Source: Dendrobium chrysotoxum
Taxonomy: Eukaryota; Streptophyta; Magnoliopsida; Asparagales; Orchidaceae
Assembly (NCBI GenBank): GCA_019925795.1
Contig: CM034314.1
Span: 100,249,264 to 100,313,263, forward strand
DNA length: 64,000 nt
Reading direction: 5' to 3'
Of this stretch, positions 12,069-23,211 are shown in pieces. The stretch's first letter is position 1. The number at the start of each line of letters is the position of its first letter. Below the pieces are notes generated by a model, which was not told where the DNA came from, did no database searches, and saw only the letters and a program-made list of their open reading frames with translations. The position numbers and the translations under genes are program-made.

Positions 12069-12310
12069 AGAAAAATGATTCATGTAGACGACCCACATAG
12101 TGGGACAAAGGCTTGATGTTGTTGTTGTTGTTGTAGTATTTAATTGAAAATAAAATAGTTGAACCACCTAACCCTTAATTTGAATTATAAAAAAAAGAGA
12201 AGTGAATTCTTCATTTAGCTTTAAAGATAAAATAGTATTCATCCTTAATTTGAGTTTGCTCCTTTTAATTGAAAGATATCTAATTGATTAGCATTTCCTT
12301 TTATTTTAGC

Positions 12311-13759
12311 GATTTAGAATAGATCCTCCAAAAAGTCAATCTGTATCTTCTGCTCATTGCATGCGAGAGAAATTAGATATTGCTTGGAATCATTTTAGCG
12401 AGTCCAGAGCAGCTGATGGAAAAAAAAAATATTTTAAGTGTCTTCATTGTGGGATTGTATACAAGGGTGGAGGGATTAATAGGATGAAACAACACCTAGC
12501 TGGGATCAAAGAAAATATTGTTGCTTGTAAAAAAGTCTCACATGAAATCTGATACCAAATGCAAGAGAATCTAAAGGAAATATCAAAGAAAAAACAACAG
12601 ACATAAGAATATTTAGAAGAAAGTGTAGATATATTAGAAATAGAAGTACCAAAAGAAGAGAGAGGCTCATCTTCACTACCTAAATCTCAAAGCTCAGATG
12701 CATATCATCCAGGCACTGATAAGAAAAAGAGGAAGATAGATGAGATTGATAAATTTTTTGCACCGAGAACGAAACCTGGATCTCAGCCATCACTAAAAAG
12801 TGTTATGGCATCTAAGAATGCCATACTTCGTGTTGATTTAGTCGTACCTAGATGGTTATATGATAGTTGTATACCCTTTAATGCTTCGAACTTAGCTTTT
12901 GCACAAAAGGCCATCGATGCCATAGCCGCTATTGGATCGGGTTACATAATATCATAAGGCCATCGAGATGAGGTTGTATCATGATAATTTGGAGAGTTTT
13001 GGAAGCTCACTTGCTCTAAAAATAGTGAAAGAAATGCAGCCTAGTATGAACTAAAGCCTACATTTTAATATTGACTTTCTAAAATGCAGCTTAAAATTAT
13101 TATTATTGTTTGAATTGTAGATGAATGGTGAAAGATGTTTGGCTCTAGAGCGCTAAACTTACAAAAATTAGCTGTTCAAATTCTGAGCCAAGCATCATCT
13201 TCTTCTCGATGTGAAAAAAATTAGAGCGTATTTGAATAGATTCATAATAAAAGACGAAATCACTTAGAATATCAAAGACTTAATGATCGTGTATGTACGA
13301 TATAATCTCAATTTGAGGAATAGGTATTATATTAATGTATATTGCAATATTTCTTTCATTAATATTATATATTAAATTTATCAATTATCAAATTTTATTT
13401 TAACTTTATAGACTGCAGCTTAAAAAACAGAATTATGATCCTTTAGATTTTACAAGCATTGAAATGGTGGACTTTTGGATGCTTGATGAAGAGTCGGCTG
13501 CAGAACTTACTTTGAAGGACTTGGAGATAGAAATTTACAAAGAGGATACATTTTCTCCTACTGAAGAATCTAATATAGCTTATACTAGACCATCTCAAGG
13601 TATGTTTAAAATTGAATTTAATTTATTTTGCATTCATAGTTTGCTCATAAATATCACTTGAAATATGTAGGTGATGATGACGAAGTGCTTGGATGTGAGG
13701 ATGTTGGCGCATTTAAAGTGGAAAGTTTCAGTGGAGAAGGATTTGGGGATGCATTATAG
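12311..13759 (+). pseudogene. hAT transposase (BED finger + dimerisation end), core deleted
   Basis: Cut-and-paste transposase remnant of hAT 1. A TTTTAG acceptor precedes RIDPPKSQS. The BED zinc finger follows from 12,361 (YFKCLHCG...GGINRMKQHLAG), then a stop at about 12,550. Next come the linker KKRKIDEIDKFFAPRTKP and DSCIPFNASNLAFAQKAI. The RNase-H-like core then drops out near 12,955, and the text resumes at HEMRLYHDNLESFGS and KLAVQILSQASSSSRCE...IHNKRRNHLEYQRLND, the hAT C-terminal dimerisation region, with several stops. The last intron (13,600-13,670) still has GT...AG ends, and the final exon ends GFGDAL before TAG at 13,757. The catalytic core is missing, so it is inactive. Confidence 0.85.
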
Positions 13760-14660
13760 GATAATACAAATCTAAGAGGTTATTAAATTCACTTAAGCTT
13801 TTTGAGTTTTTTAATGTTAAAACTAAAGTGAATGATTATATATGGATTTCTGTTTATTTTAAACATTTATCTTTATAACATGAATATATGGTTTTATTAT
13901 CTTTATAAATTTTATAGTGTACATGCTTTTTTTGCTTATTGTATTTTAAATTATGCTATTTGTATTGCATATCTCTTATTGGGTGTTAATTTTCTTTTCA
14001 TTTCATTTATAAAACATCTTATTGGGAGAAATTATAAGGTGTGTTACTCATTACTTTATGTCTTTAATTTTTAAAAATAATATATATTTCACTATTTTAT
14101 ATATTTCTTAATTTTCTATTTTGTCATATATATTAATTCATTTTTTTATTCATTTCATTTTTAACAGTTTTACATGCTAGAGAGAGAACTAAAGATGATA
14201 TGCATTCCTCAACGCCCAACACACAACAGAACTCGACAAAAGGCATGCATTCCTCCTACAATGCAATGTCGCTTGGTCATCCTGTGCGGGAACCGGAAGC
14301 CGCGAGATGATTGGACCACCTCGTGCAGGAACCTAGAGCCATAAGGTGTGTTGTTTGGTGATGTTGTTCGAATTACAATTACTCTCCATTTATTATGTTA
14401 GTTATAAATCCTGTTTAAGTTATTTGTGAAATATTTATTTATGTTTTATAGACTTACTTGATGCCACATTTGTATTATGTATTATTTATTTATGTTTTAT
14501 AGACTTAATTGATGTCATATTTATGTGCTTTGATTAGTGTGATATAAAAATGGAATTAATAGTAAAGGTAATAAGTTTCAATGAAATCCATAAGAGTCAT
14601 ATGGTGTTAAATGGTTGTGGAGGTGAAGCTAATTTTATTAATTTTTAACAATATTATTAT
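13760..14660. other. 3' non-coding part of hAT 1
   Basis: AT-rich sequence between the transposase stop and the right terminus. A short GC-richer passage at 14,195-14,345 (with GTGCGGGAACCGGAAGCC and GTGCAGGAACC) may be a further exon or a subterminal repeat; I recognise no protein in it. Confidence 0.6.
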
Positions 14661-14758
14661 TTATTATGTCATCCAATTCGACACCAGTTCGACCTCAAAC
14701 TGTGAACCTCTCCTTCTGGTTCGTTGTTCGATCCGGTTTTCAAAACCTTGGTCATAAC

Positions 14759-15170
14759 ATAAATTGGTAAGTACATCATGCTTCTAAATTAGTAAGATAA
14801 GACATTTGATTAATATGTATGTTTATTTTAAAACATAAAGTAGTTCTATTTAAATTCATTCAGAATATGATCGTCAAGGTTATTCATATCTAAACATAGC
14901 ACATATGTCATATCTTAATCATTTCTGTAAATAATAAAACCGTCATAGGAGACACCGTACACTGTCTAAATAGTATCAATAAAGGTAATTATATTTCAAT
15001 TTTCTTCTACATAACATTTGCCAAAACCTTTTTCATTTCACGCGTGTGGGTATATTATATCCCTAATCAGTACCACAAGAAAGTGTACTTCATTAATTAA
15101 CATGCACATGCAAGCATTTCTACTTTATAACTTTATTTTTATGCTTTATATCATTTCAATACAAGACTTG
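14759..15170. other. Short non-coding spacer between the two hAT elements
   Basis: AT-rich, no gene. Its text (TACATCATGCTTCTAAATTAG and so on) resembles decayed LTR sequence interrupted by the two hAT insertions, but I could not define ends. Confidence 0.4.
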
Positions 15171-15492
15171 TGCAAAACCAATGTTTAAAATTGCGTAATC
15201 GGGTATTGAGGCGTTTTTCGTTTGTGAGGCGAGGCGTAAGTCTCAAGGCATTTTGAGGCGTAAGCCTCAAAATCAAAAGATTGCGTAAACAAAAAATGAT
15301 AAATTTTTTATATACTAATGAGTAAAAAATTAAAAAAAAAAAGGCATAAGATATGAAGTGAAATCAAAATATCCAATAATAAGACAATATAAAATATAGT
15401 TCAACTCAAATTCTAAATTGTCCAAATCACAATATTCTTTTCATTAACATATAATTCAAAAAATAAATAGCAATGACATATCACATAAGAAC

Positions 15493-17596
15493 TCATAAGT
15501 CATCAGCACTATCATCACTAAGAGGGTCTTCATTTGAATCATCATTATGATGAATTGCTCTCTCCCCTTCCTCCTCTCCTATAGAGTCCAATGTCTCCCA
15601 ATCAACTCCTTCTTCCTCAATATCAGCTATCTTCCTCTTCTCGAAATATTTTTTGAACAATATCAAAATTAATAATAATGTAATACATTAATAAAAGTCT
15701 AAGAAAATTATATTATTTATATACCTTTTTTAATTTGTTCTTGAGTTGTGATTGATGTAGATGCTTTATGACCATCAAAGAAATCAACATTTAAATCTTC
15801 ATCTTGTAATTCAGACGGCATCACTTCAACTTCATCATCTACAAACCACTCATCATCAGATGGCACATCCTCGTAGAGCAAAGGATCTTCATCATCCATT
15901 AATTCTTTTTTCTTCAAATTCCTGTCTCTGAGTCTCCTATTATACATAATATACACCAGCGAATTCATCCTTAATGTAGAAAGACAATTTCTCCTCTTTG
16001 TATGTACTTGATTGTAGGTACTCCAATTTCGTTCACAACCAGAGGAAGAATATGTCAAGCCCAAAACTTTCACAGCAAAACGCTGCAATTCTGGAGTCCC
16101 ATCACCAAACTGAATCCACCACTCAACTAAGATTTATATAAGTGAGTTTAATTAGTGCTCAAAGAACAACTTTTAAATAAATGTTTAAAACATTAAATGA
16201 AATTACCTGGAGATCGTTTGACAATTGTATCTTTTGCTTGTTGTAATCCAAAAAAGCCTTCTTTGTTCCTAAAAGGTACCAATTGCATGTCAGCATTTGA
16301 TCTTTCAGTTGCATCACTTATCAGGTGATCCATACAATGATACAATCCCAACTTTATTTCAAGGTTTGTAGACTTGTTCTCTGCATATTGATATTGAGGG
16401 TTTAAGTAATAGCCTGCTGCATGCAAGTGTCGGTGAAGCTGTAGCTCCCATCTATCATCAATAATATTTCAAATTTCTTTAAAGCTTCCCTCTTCGCCTC
16501 CTAAGTTGTAGGCAATCATCTCTTTAGCTTCATCCATAGCATTATAGATGAAACCCATTGCAGGCTTCTTCTCTGCATCCACCATCCTTAAAACTTGAAC
16601 CAAAGGTCTAGTGGTTGTAATGGCGTATAAGACACTTTGCCAAAATCTGTCATTTAAAACAATCTTTCTAACCTCTTTTCTCTCAGCTTTCTTCGCCCAA
16701 GCACAACTCAACCACTGTGTGGAGGTGAACATAGACTCTAAAGGTTGTCTAGCATCCAGCATACTCTCTAATGTCAAGTAAGCGGTGGCAAATCTTGTTG
16801 CTGCTGGCCTCAGAATTTCTTTCTTTGAAAATTTTCTCATAAGAGCCAAAACCCAAGAGTGGTTGTAATTAAACTTAGTTATTTTCTTTGCTTTAGTAAG
16901 TGCATTCTTGTGTTGAGGCAGCTCCCCAAGCTTCTCAAGAATCAAATCTATACAATGTGCAGCACATGGAGTCCAGTACAGATGTTTTCTCTTCTCCATA
17001 AGTTTGAACCCTCTCCCAAATGCTCCAACTGAACGAATCATGTTGTAATAGGTAGGTGATGTTGCAACATTAAATGGAATTGCATTTTCATAGAAGAATC
17101 TGCCTATATCCTTACACACTCTTTTTCATGCCTCCTTTGCATTCTCTGGGGCCCTCTTCTGTGTAGTAGGAGGTCTATCCTCTGATGTTTGCACCATATA
17201 ATGATCCATCGGACCTCTAGCACCCCTAGATGAAATGGGCTTCATCGAAGAAGATGAATCCCTAACGCTACACTCACTCCTGTAGTAGGAGCCAACATCA
17301 ACTCTATCCTCAAACTGCTTCTGTGCAAGATGTTTAGATGTGGTAGACTTATTCATGTATGACTTTATCTCCTCCCTTACATTATCAGGCACTTTGGAGC
17401 ATGGTACAACATTCTTGTGAGACCCTGAAAGGTGCTCCTTCATCCTAGTCACACCACCCTTCACAACTTTGTCACAGTAATTGCATTTCATATATACATA
17501 TATTTTATCACTGCCTCTTACATCCACTTGAGTGCTATATTTCCATGTTGGATCCTTTCTATGACCTGAAGCAGCTTTATCCTTACTTCTGACCAT
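15493..17596 (-). pseudogene. hAT transposase, nearly complete but core-deleted
   Basis: Begins MVRSKDKAASG. The BED finger (KCNYCDKVVKGGVTRMKEHL...H) covers residues 36-65. The text then joins IRSVGAFGRGFK directly to LMEKRKHLYWTPCAAHC. In relatives about 100 residues containing the DSWTD catalytic aspartate lie between these, so the core has been deleted in frame. WELQLHRHLHAAGYYLNP and the dimerisation region (GLTYSSSGCERNWSTYNQ, HTKRRNCLSTLRMNS) are preserved. Two in-frame TGA stops are present: at 17,126-17,128 (context AKEA-stop-KRVCKD, probably from CGA) and near 16,468 (FKEI-stop-NIIDDRW, probably from TGG). A GT...AG intron runs 16,206-16,127, another starts at 15,724, and an acidic last exon ends at 15,493. 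Inactive, but could still bind ends if expressed. Confidence 0.88.
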
Positions 17597-17798
17597 CCTT
17601 TATGAGAAGAATATATTAGTGCAATATATCAAACCCCTAAAGATAATGCTTCATTTATTCTACATTAAGTTAACTTATACAAAACATGCACTCATGAAGA
17701 AGCAGACTAACACTAACAGCTATTACTAAAGATGATGAATACAACAATATGCCGGGCAGCCGGGGGTCCAAGCATGTATAAGTCGTTTGTATGGAAAG

Positions 17799-17966
17799 AT
17801 ACCGAGCGGTACCGAGCGGTACCGAGCATGTACCGAGCGGTACCGAGCATGTACCGAGCGATACCGAGCATTTACCGAGCGGTACCAAGCATGTACCGAG
17901 CATGTACCGAGCGGTACCAAACATGTACCGAGATGTACCTAGCGGTACCGAGCATGTACCGAGTAG
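17799..17966. repeat. GTACCGAGCG/GTACCGAGCAT minisatellite
   Basis: About sixteen units of 10 or 11 bp, alternating roughly between GTACCGAGCG and GTACCGAGCAT, with a few substitutions. The array is open in two frames on each strand only because the repeat lacks stops; these frames are not genes. Confidence 0.93.
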
Positions 17967-18544
17967 ACAGACCGATTATGGAATCTTACTCAGCTAAATA
18001 TGGAGGTCCTTATGGCAGAACAGACCGATCTTGTATTTCACAATAAGATGATAGAAGGAACCACGAAGAAGAAGAGCTTTCAGCAGTCAGTCGAAGGAGA
18101 CTCCAGCCCAACTCGCGGTAGAAGAGAACTTGATGAGGATATCCACACTTGGAAAGTCTATCGTAGACATGGCCGTCGATCAACGGCCACGATCGAGTCC
18201 TTATATTTCTGAGTTTATTATGATTATTTGTTTCTTTTATATTAGTCACTATTTTACCCTTACTTAAGGGAGCATGCTTGTAAGCCCAATGTGGGCATTT
18301 GAGTCTTTTCATTTATTTCCCTTATTGAGGCTATTTATAAGCCACTATTGTATTGTTTGATTTTAATGAATGAATTCTACAAAATTTTCCTACACTTTGT
18401 TTGAGAATTGAGAGCTAAAGAGCTTGAAGAAAGAGATCCCTTGGAGAGGGAATTGGATCACCCACCAATCTTGGGACGAGTCCGGATTCGTGGTTAATTT
18501 CGTGGGATTATCTTCCTTTCTCCTCCCTTCTCCCTTATTCAGCC

Positions 18545-18690
18545 ACCTTCCCCCCCCTCACCAAACCGACCCCCCCCCCCCCCCCCACAATCCCCTCCTC
18601 CACCTCTCGGCCCCTCCTCCCACTCCCCCACCCGCCGGCCATCCAAACCGACCCCTCCCCAAGCAAACCGCCGGCCACATCCCTCCTCCC
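18545..18690. repeat. C-rich strand-asymmetric tract
   Basis: Dominated by runs of C on the plus strand, including about 18 consecutive C at 18,570-18,587, and almost free of G. The complementary G-rich strand has many closely spaced G runs and could fold into quadruplexes. A second, weaker CT-rich tract lies at 18,880-19,010. Confidence 0.85.
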
Positions 18691-20353
18691 TCCCCCTTGA
18701 ATTAGTTTGGATGTGTTTAGGAAAGAATTTGAAATTCAAATTCAAATCGAATTAGAATTAAAAACTTTCCTAATGGACTCAATCTATTTTAGGAAAATTT
18801 CCTAATTGAGTCATATTTGAAATTTTCAAATAAAGGGGATTTAATTAAAACTTTCCTAATACCTAAATCCAATTTTAGAAACCCAAATCAATCCCCAAAT
18901 CCCCTCCCTATTCCTCCCAAAGCCACCGGCCCCCCTTCCCTATTCCGCCCCCTCTCTCTCTCCAATTCCCCTCTCTCTCTCCCCAATCCCCTCTCTCACA
19001 TTAAATCCTTCCCTTTAGAAACTAAACCTAGTTTCCTTATCCACCTCCTCCAAATTTCAAAATCTGAAAACAATTTCAGATTTTGGACTCCAAATCCTAA
19101 CCCTAACCCTAACCCTACCCCTCCAAAATCTGAACCCACTTTTCCCCATTACCTTCCCCTTGGCCGTCCCCTTCCCTAGACCTTTTTCCACTTGATTCTC
19201 CAAGGAAACCTTCAAACCATTGAAGGAAAACTTCAAGGGCAGCAAGATATCGTCGGCGCCAACCCCTCTTCCCCTCACCAACATGAATGGAAGTCCCCGA
19301 ATGGGACTACGGACTGATCCTTGACGAACACGACAACATCGACATCCTCCGTTCGCCGTTCTTTGACGTTGGGTTCGATTTCGACAACACCGTCGAAGAA
19401 TACTTCGAAAGGATCCACATCACGTTGGTGGATACAATCGACGATCAGAGGAAGAAAGGACGGTGGACCATCCTCGGCCGGCTCACGACTATTTCCCCTC
19501 CGGATACTTCCCCACTCAGAGGACATTTCACACAAATCCTACGGTTCCTCATTCATACCATTGGCCTTCAAGTGACTACTTTCCGACGACGATTCTTTCC
19601 CTGTTAAGGTGAACTTTCTCTCCTCGTCAAGTCACTTCTTCTTTCCACTAACCTCGTAGGTGATGATGAAGTTGCAAAAGATCGGTGCCGCTTGATTTGC
19701 TAGCCAAAGCTTAGTAAACGTAGGGTTTCTTTGAGAGCTCCTAATATGTTTACTTATCTTAATGTTAATTAAGGGATTGTAAATGAACATTTACTAAGTT
19801 AGCTTTGATTTGAATTTCCCATCTATTTGTTTGTTCAAGCATTTTACTGTGGTTTAGCCTAAACGCAAGCACCCCTTTCTCGTTTTATTTCATCGTTCTA
19901 ATTGCTAGTAATTTAATCAAGTAATTGCTCTTGAATGAATACGCACAAATTCTAAATTTTATTCAAAGCATATTAGTCCTGCATCAGAACTCCAAGCAAA
20001 AGGTGAAGAGCAACTCACAGTGGAAGGAAGCCGACATTGGTCGAATGGAAGGAACCCAGGAAGAGGGGAAAATGTCGCTCGAAGAAGAAGGGAGAAGAAA
20101 CCTAGTTTCGGTTCGGAAATGACCAAAGACGCACAGGGGTGGGGGGCCGAACCGAATATATATATATTAGGTTAGGGTTTTTTTTTTAATTTTAAGAGGC
20201 GGGCGCCTCTAAAACATGAGGCGAGGCGCACCTCAGTGAACTTGAGGCGTATGCCTCAATACCAGCTCTCCTTGCGTAGGCTTTGAGGCTTAAAAGTTTA
20301 AAATTGCGCTAAGGCGCGCCTCTTATTGCGCAATTTTAAACCATGTGCAAAAC

Positions 20354-20820
20354 ATCTATATCTATATCATTTAAGAACTTTCAACATCATGCTAACTACC
20401 AAAAACTTTAATATGACCATTCATAGAAAATATAATGAGAGAATTTTAAAATAATCATTAACTAACAAGTGTTAATTGATTCAATGCAGTCAATTAGAGA
20501 AAGCAACGTTATTACTATAAGAATAGAAACATGAGTACCCACCTTGATTTAAATATCTTTTGCCCTTTTTTTTTGTTCTTGCTCTGACTTAATAATATGA
20601 CACCTATAATAATATATAATCCATAAGGTTATTTTAACTTATTTATATAATCATATTTCTCTCTAAGTAGCTATTTATTATGCAAAAAATTCTCATTTTC
20701 TTTTAAAGAAAATATCTTTAATTCCTTTATTATCAATTTTAATTCGAAATATTTATTTTATTACTTAAAATAATAATTTGATTGAATAAAATCCCACATG
20801 AATTTACAAATAAAATTTAT

Positions 20821-20896
<76 letters not shown>

Positions 20897-21110
20897 ATTT
20901 AAATGTTAATTACATCATAATAAATTTCTAGTTTTAAATGTATAATTTTATTCATACTTTGTTTTAAAATCTCAATATTAACCTACTTTATAAAATTCTA
21001 ATAAAAATTTCTAAAATAAATAACTCACAATTTTTTTAATTCTTCCAATAACTGACCGTTGAGCCCAGGCCAAGCCCTCACCTTTGCCTCTCACGTTCAA
21101 TCCTACACAC
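20354..21110. other. AT-rich spacer
   Basis: No gene seen. It contains a compound microsatellite (listed separately) and AT-rich sequence. Confidence 0.5.
20819..20891. repeat. (AC)n(AT)n compound microsatellite
   Basis: About 13 AC dinucleotides followed by about 22 AT dinucleotides without interruption. Confidence 0.95.
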
Positions 21111-21329
21111 AAGAGCCCCAAGTTCCTTCTCCCTTGCTCCTGTTCCCACTCTCTCTCTCTCTCTCATTTATAGGGATGAAATCCCTTCGTCTTCTCCATC
21201 CTTAATTGACATTGGTTCTCCTTCATTTTCCCACATGAGAACGAACCGGCATAGCCACTTCATCTTCCTCAACTCTCAAACAACAGAACCTGACACACTT
21301 TCTTTGTTTCCTTAGATTCCAACTAACAG

Positions 21330-21417
21330 ATGAATTTTGGCATCAAAATGACGAGCTCTTCTGTCTTCTTTGTACTCTTCAACTTCTTCAACTTCATCTT
21401 CCTCCCTTTGGCTTCAG
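21330..21417 (+). CDS. Candidate first coding exon with signal peptide
   Basis: From ATG at 21,330 the frame reads MNFGIKMTSSSVFFVLFNFF, then NFIFLPLASG, a basic start plus a hydrophobic stretch ending in a small-residue cleavage-like site, typical of a secretory signal peptide. It ends at a consensus-like splice donor (CAG/GTAAGA at 21,418). The upstream 200 bp are C/T-rich with a (CT)n run at about 21,150-21,166, like many plant 5' leaders. No following exon is recognisable in the next kilobases, so this may be a gene with a long first intron, a truncated gene or a chance match. The product is unknown. Confidence 0.35.
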
Positions 21418-22760
21418 GTAAGACTGGATATTACAAGTGGTGGGCACCATCCCTAAATATGAGATAGCTTATGGAACAATATGAGCAAATCCATATGGTA
21501 AAATTTTGGATGTGAGTTAATAAAGAGGTGGGAAAAGAAGAATCCACAATATTGATAGCAAGTACATAAAATTATTAAAAAAATTAGTATATGTTGAATA
21601 CAGAGTAAAACCATAAATTCATGGAATTTCCATTTATGTTTTAATCTTAATGCACTATGATTTTATATGGTCTCACATCTATTGCATATAATTTCTTAAA
21701 AATCTCTATAGGAAGCCTATCAGGATTTAAATATACTATTATCTTATCACCTTATTTAATTTTTACTTCTCTTATTAATGTCAATAATAGACTTAAAATT
21801 GTCATAATTACTAGTTAAATTTCAGCAAATATCCTGCAAGCATTAAATAAAATAAGCAAATCATGCAATAATATGAAGCAAGTAAAGAAATACTAAAATA
21901 GTAAGATACATACTGACGACACTATTAAGGATGTACAATGAAGATGGGATGATAACAAAAGTTGAAACTAGATAGACTAAATATGAAATATCTATATCGA
22001 CAAACAACCTATTTAAAGAAAGCTAACTCAAATGGCTTAAATTTCAGTAGTGATAATTTATGCACTTAAGATTTGTCCAAGTACACAAAATTTTAACGTT
22101 CCAGTTTTTATTAAGACACCCCTAATGAATAAATTCATAGAAAAAGTCACACAATATTACTTTTTTCAAAAGCCTTTCTGAGCTAGAAAATCAAGAAATC
22201 AAGAACTAAAAACAAAATCAAATATCATTTAATTTGTAGAGTTAACTTTGTTAAAAACTTTTTTGAGAGTTAAATGAATTTGTTCAATTTATTTACCAAC
22301 ATTAGTAGGCATGATTTATTCTGCATCAAATAGATTTAATGTCTTTTTGAAGCTCAAGCTCACATTCAAAACTTTCTATGATAAATTTACACTCACACTC
22401 AAAATTAGATTCAAGATGTAAATATTAATGTAATTTAGGTTTAGATATGGTCAAAGGTTTAATGTATGAAGCTAGCGGTTCACATATTTGTCAATGGCGA
22501 ATGGCCACCATAGCACAAAGCTTCAGGTGAAGCCATAGCGCATAGTGTACAACGCAATACACATCATTTTAAACGTGACGTACAATATTTAATATTTATA
22601 AATAAAAATTTATATTAATATGAAATATTATTAAATTGAAAGATAAACTATCATGATAATAAAAACAATCAAAGTGATGCTTAAGTTCAAGTAATAAATA
22701 TCTCATTATTAAAATTTTAAAATATCATAATAATTTTTTCAAGTCTACTTGTTTGTAGAA
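21418..22760. other. Non-coding, intron-like or intergenic
   Basis: AT-rich sequence with no recognisable exon. A GC-richer patch at 22,466-22,560 (GTCAATGGCGAATGGCCACC) resembles, in inverted orientation, the right edge of the patch at 1,741-1,880. Confidence 0.4.
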
Positions 22761-22809
22761 AATGCAAAAATTCAAGGCAACTAAACTCAACTTAATAAAT
22801 ATTAACACA

Positions 22810-22990
22810 AGTTATAATATCATAAGGTTATGGGTTCTATATCTACTCTTCATATTATTATTCATTTCTCAAAAAAAAAAAAAATATCAAGCATGCATTT
22901 CCATTTGGCTCTTGTATCATGGCTTTATCCCTTTCAATGACTCTTCTTGAAGTCTTATAATTGGCCTTGTGCCACTTTATAAAATATATA
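22810..22990 (+). mobile_element. SINE copy 2, 5'-truncated
   Basis: Collinear with the 3' part of the SINE at 24,039-24,274: ATCATAAGGTTATGGGTTCTAT stands where that copy has its box B, then the shared stretches CATTTCCATTTGGCTCT and TTGGCCTTGTGCCACTT (compare TAGCCTTATGCC). An A run replaces the middle. The box A region is not recognisable. Confidence 0.65.
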
Positions 22991-23150
22991 GGATAAGCTA
23001 ATATCCCTTGGAAAAAAAAATTAGAGGTCCAATTTCAATTTCAAAATCAATTTCTAATAGATGGTTAGATTCAAAATTGGACTAATGTTCAAATTTAATT
23101 TCAAATTCATAATTTAGCTCATACTCAAATTCTAACTTTTGTTCAATTAT

Positions 23151-23211
23151 AAGTTCATATTCATAATCATGCTAACATGTAAGTTTCATATTCATAATCA
23201 TGTTAACATGT
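23151..23211. repeat. 30-bp tandem duplication
   Basis: Two adjacent copies, 30 and 31 bp, beginning AAGTTCATATTCATAATCAT and ending TAACATGT, differing at two or three positions. Confidence 0.9.

Larger units (their letters stand above)
9681..12137 (+). mobile_element. RTE-clade LINE nested in hAT 1
   Basis: A 2,457-bp, 5'-truncated non-LTR retrotransposon. The flanks are a 17-bp duplication, ATTTGATTGAAAATAAA at 9,664-9,680 and ATTTAATTGAAAATAAA at 12,138-12,154, with one mismatch. It ends in a (GTT)n tail (about 12,113-12,134), the short simple-repeat tail typical of RTE elements, not poly-A. It contains the end of the endonuclease and most of the reverse transcriptase. It inserted into hAT 1 after that element was in place. 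Confidence 0.9.
9206..14750 (+). mobile_element. hAT DNA transposon 1 with 8-bp target duplication
   Basis: A 5,545-bp element bounded by inverted ends: left CAAGGTTCTCAAAACCGG at 9,206, right CCGGTTTTCAAAACCTTG ending at 14,750. It is flanked on both sides by the identical octamer GTCATAAC (9,198-9,205 and 14,751-14,758). Eight-base duplications and a CA...TG terminus are hallmarks of the hAT superfamily. CGG/CCG-rich words repeat near both ends, as expected for transposase-binding subterminal repeats. Inside are a broken BED-finger transposase and a later RTE insertion. Removing the RTE leaves an element of about 3.1 kb. Confidence 0.92.
17743..19934. other. Foreign C-rich segment inside hAT 2 (possible nested insertion)
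   Basis: The composition changes abruptly. It starts with a minisatellite, then LTR-like text (ATTTTACCCTTACTTAAGGG, GAGGCTATTTATAAGCCAC, a TATA-like start followed by poly-A-signal-like TTTTAATGAATGAA), then strongly C-rich tracts. The octamer ATGAATAC occurs at 17,735-17,742 and 19,935-19,942, which could be a target duplication, but a chance match cannot be excluded and no inverted ends were seen. It separates the transposase from the presumed promoter end of hAT 2. A GC-rich 106-residue frame at 19,287-19,607 (MEVPEWDYGLILDE...) matches no family I know. Confidence 0.45.
15179..20345 (-). mobile_element. hAT DNA transposon 2 with 8-bp target duplication
   Basis: A 5,167-bp element with inverted ends CAATGTTTAAAATTGCG (15,179) and CGCAATTTTAAACCATG (ending 20,345), flanked by identical TGCAAAAC at 15,171-15,178 and 20,346-20,353. 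GAGGCG/GCCTCA words are repeated next to both ends (15,208-15,275 and 20,197-20,320), as expected of subterminal binding sites. The transposase reads on the minus strand. Between its first coding exon and the right end lies foreign sequence of about 2.2 kb. Confidence 0.92.

Noticed and set aside
17799..17966. CRISPR-like array
   Set aside because: Units are contiguous 10/11-bp repeats without spacers, in plant DNA.
17791..18046. Open frames rich in VPSGTEH or RAVPSMY repeats as a protein gene
   Set aside because: They are translations of the GTACCGAG minisatellite, open in several frames on both strands; no other coding evidence.
18424..18745. Proline-rich and glycine-rich proteins on opposite strands
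   Set aside because: Both derive from the C-rich low-complexity tract; opposite-strand frames mirror each other.
19096..19117. Second telomeric site (CCCTAA repeats)
   Set aside because: Only about three hexamer-like units within C-rich text; not the plant heptamer and too short to mean anything.
19287..19607. Host gene with product MEVPEWDYGL...
   Set aside because: Single GC-rich frame without family match, overlapped by frames in other phases; kept only as a note within the foreign segment.
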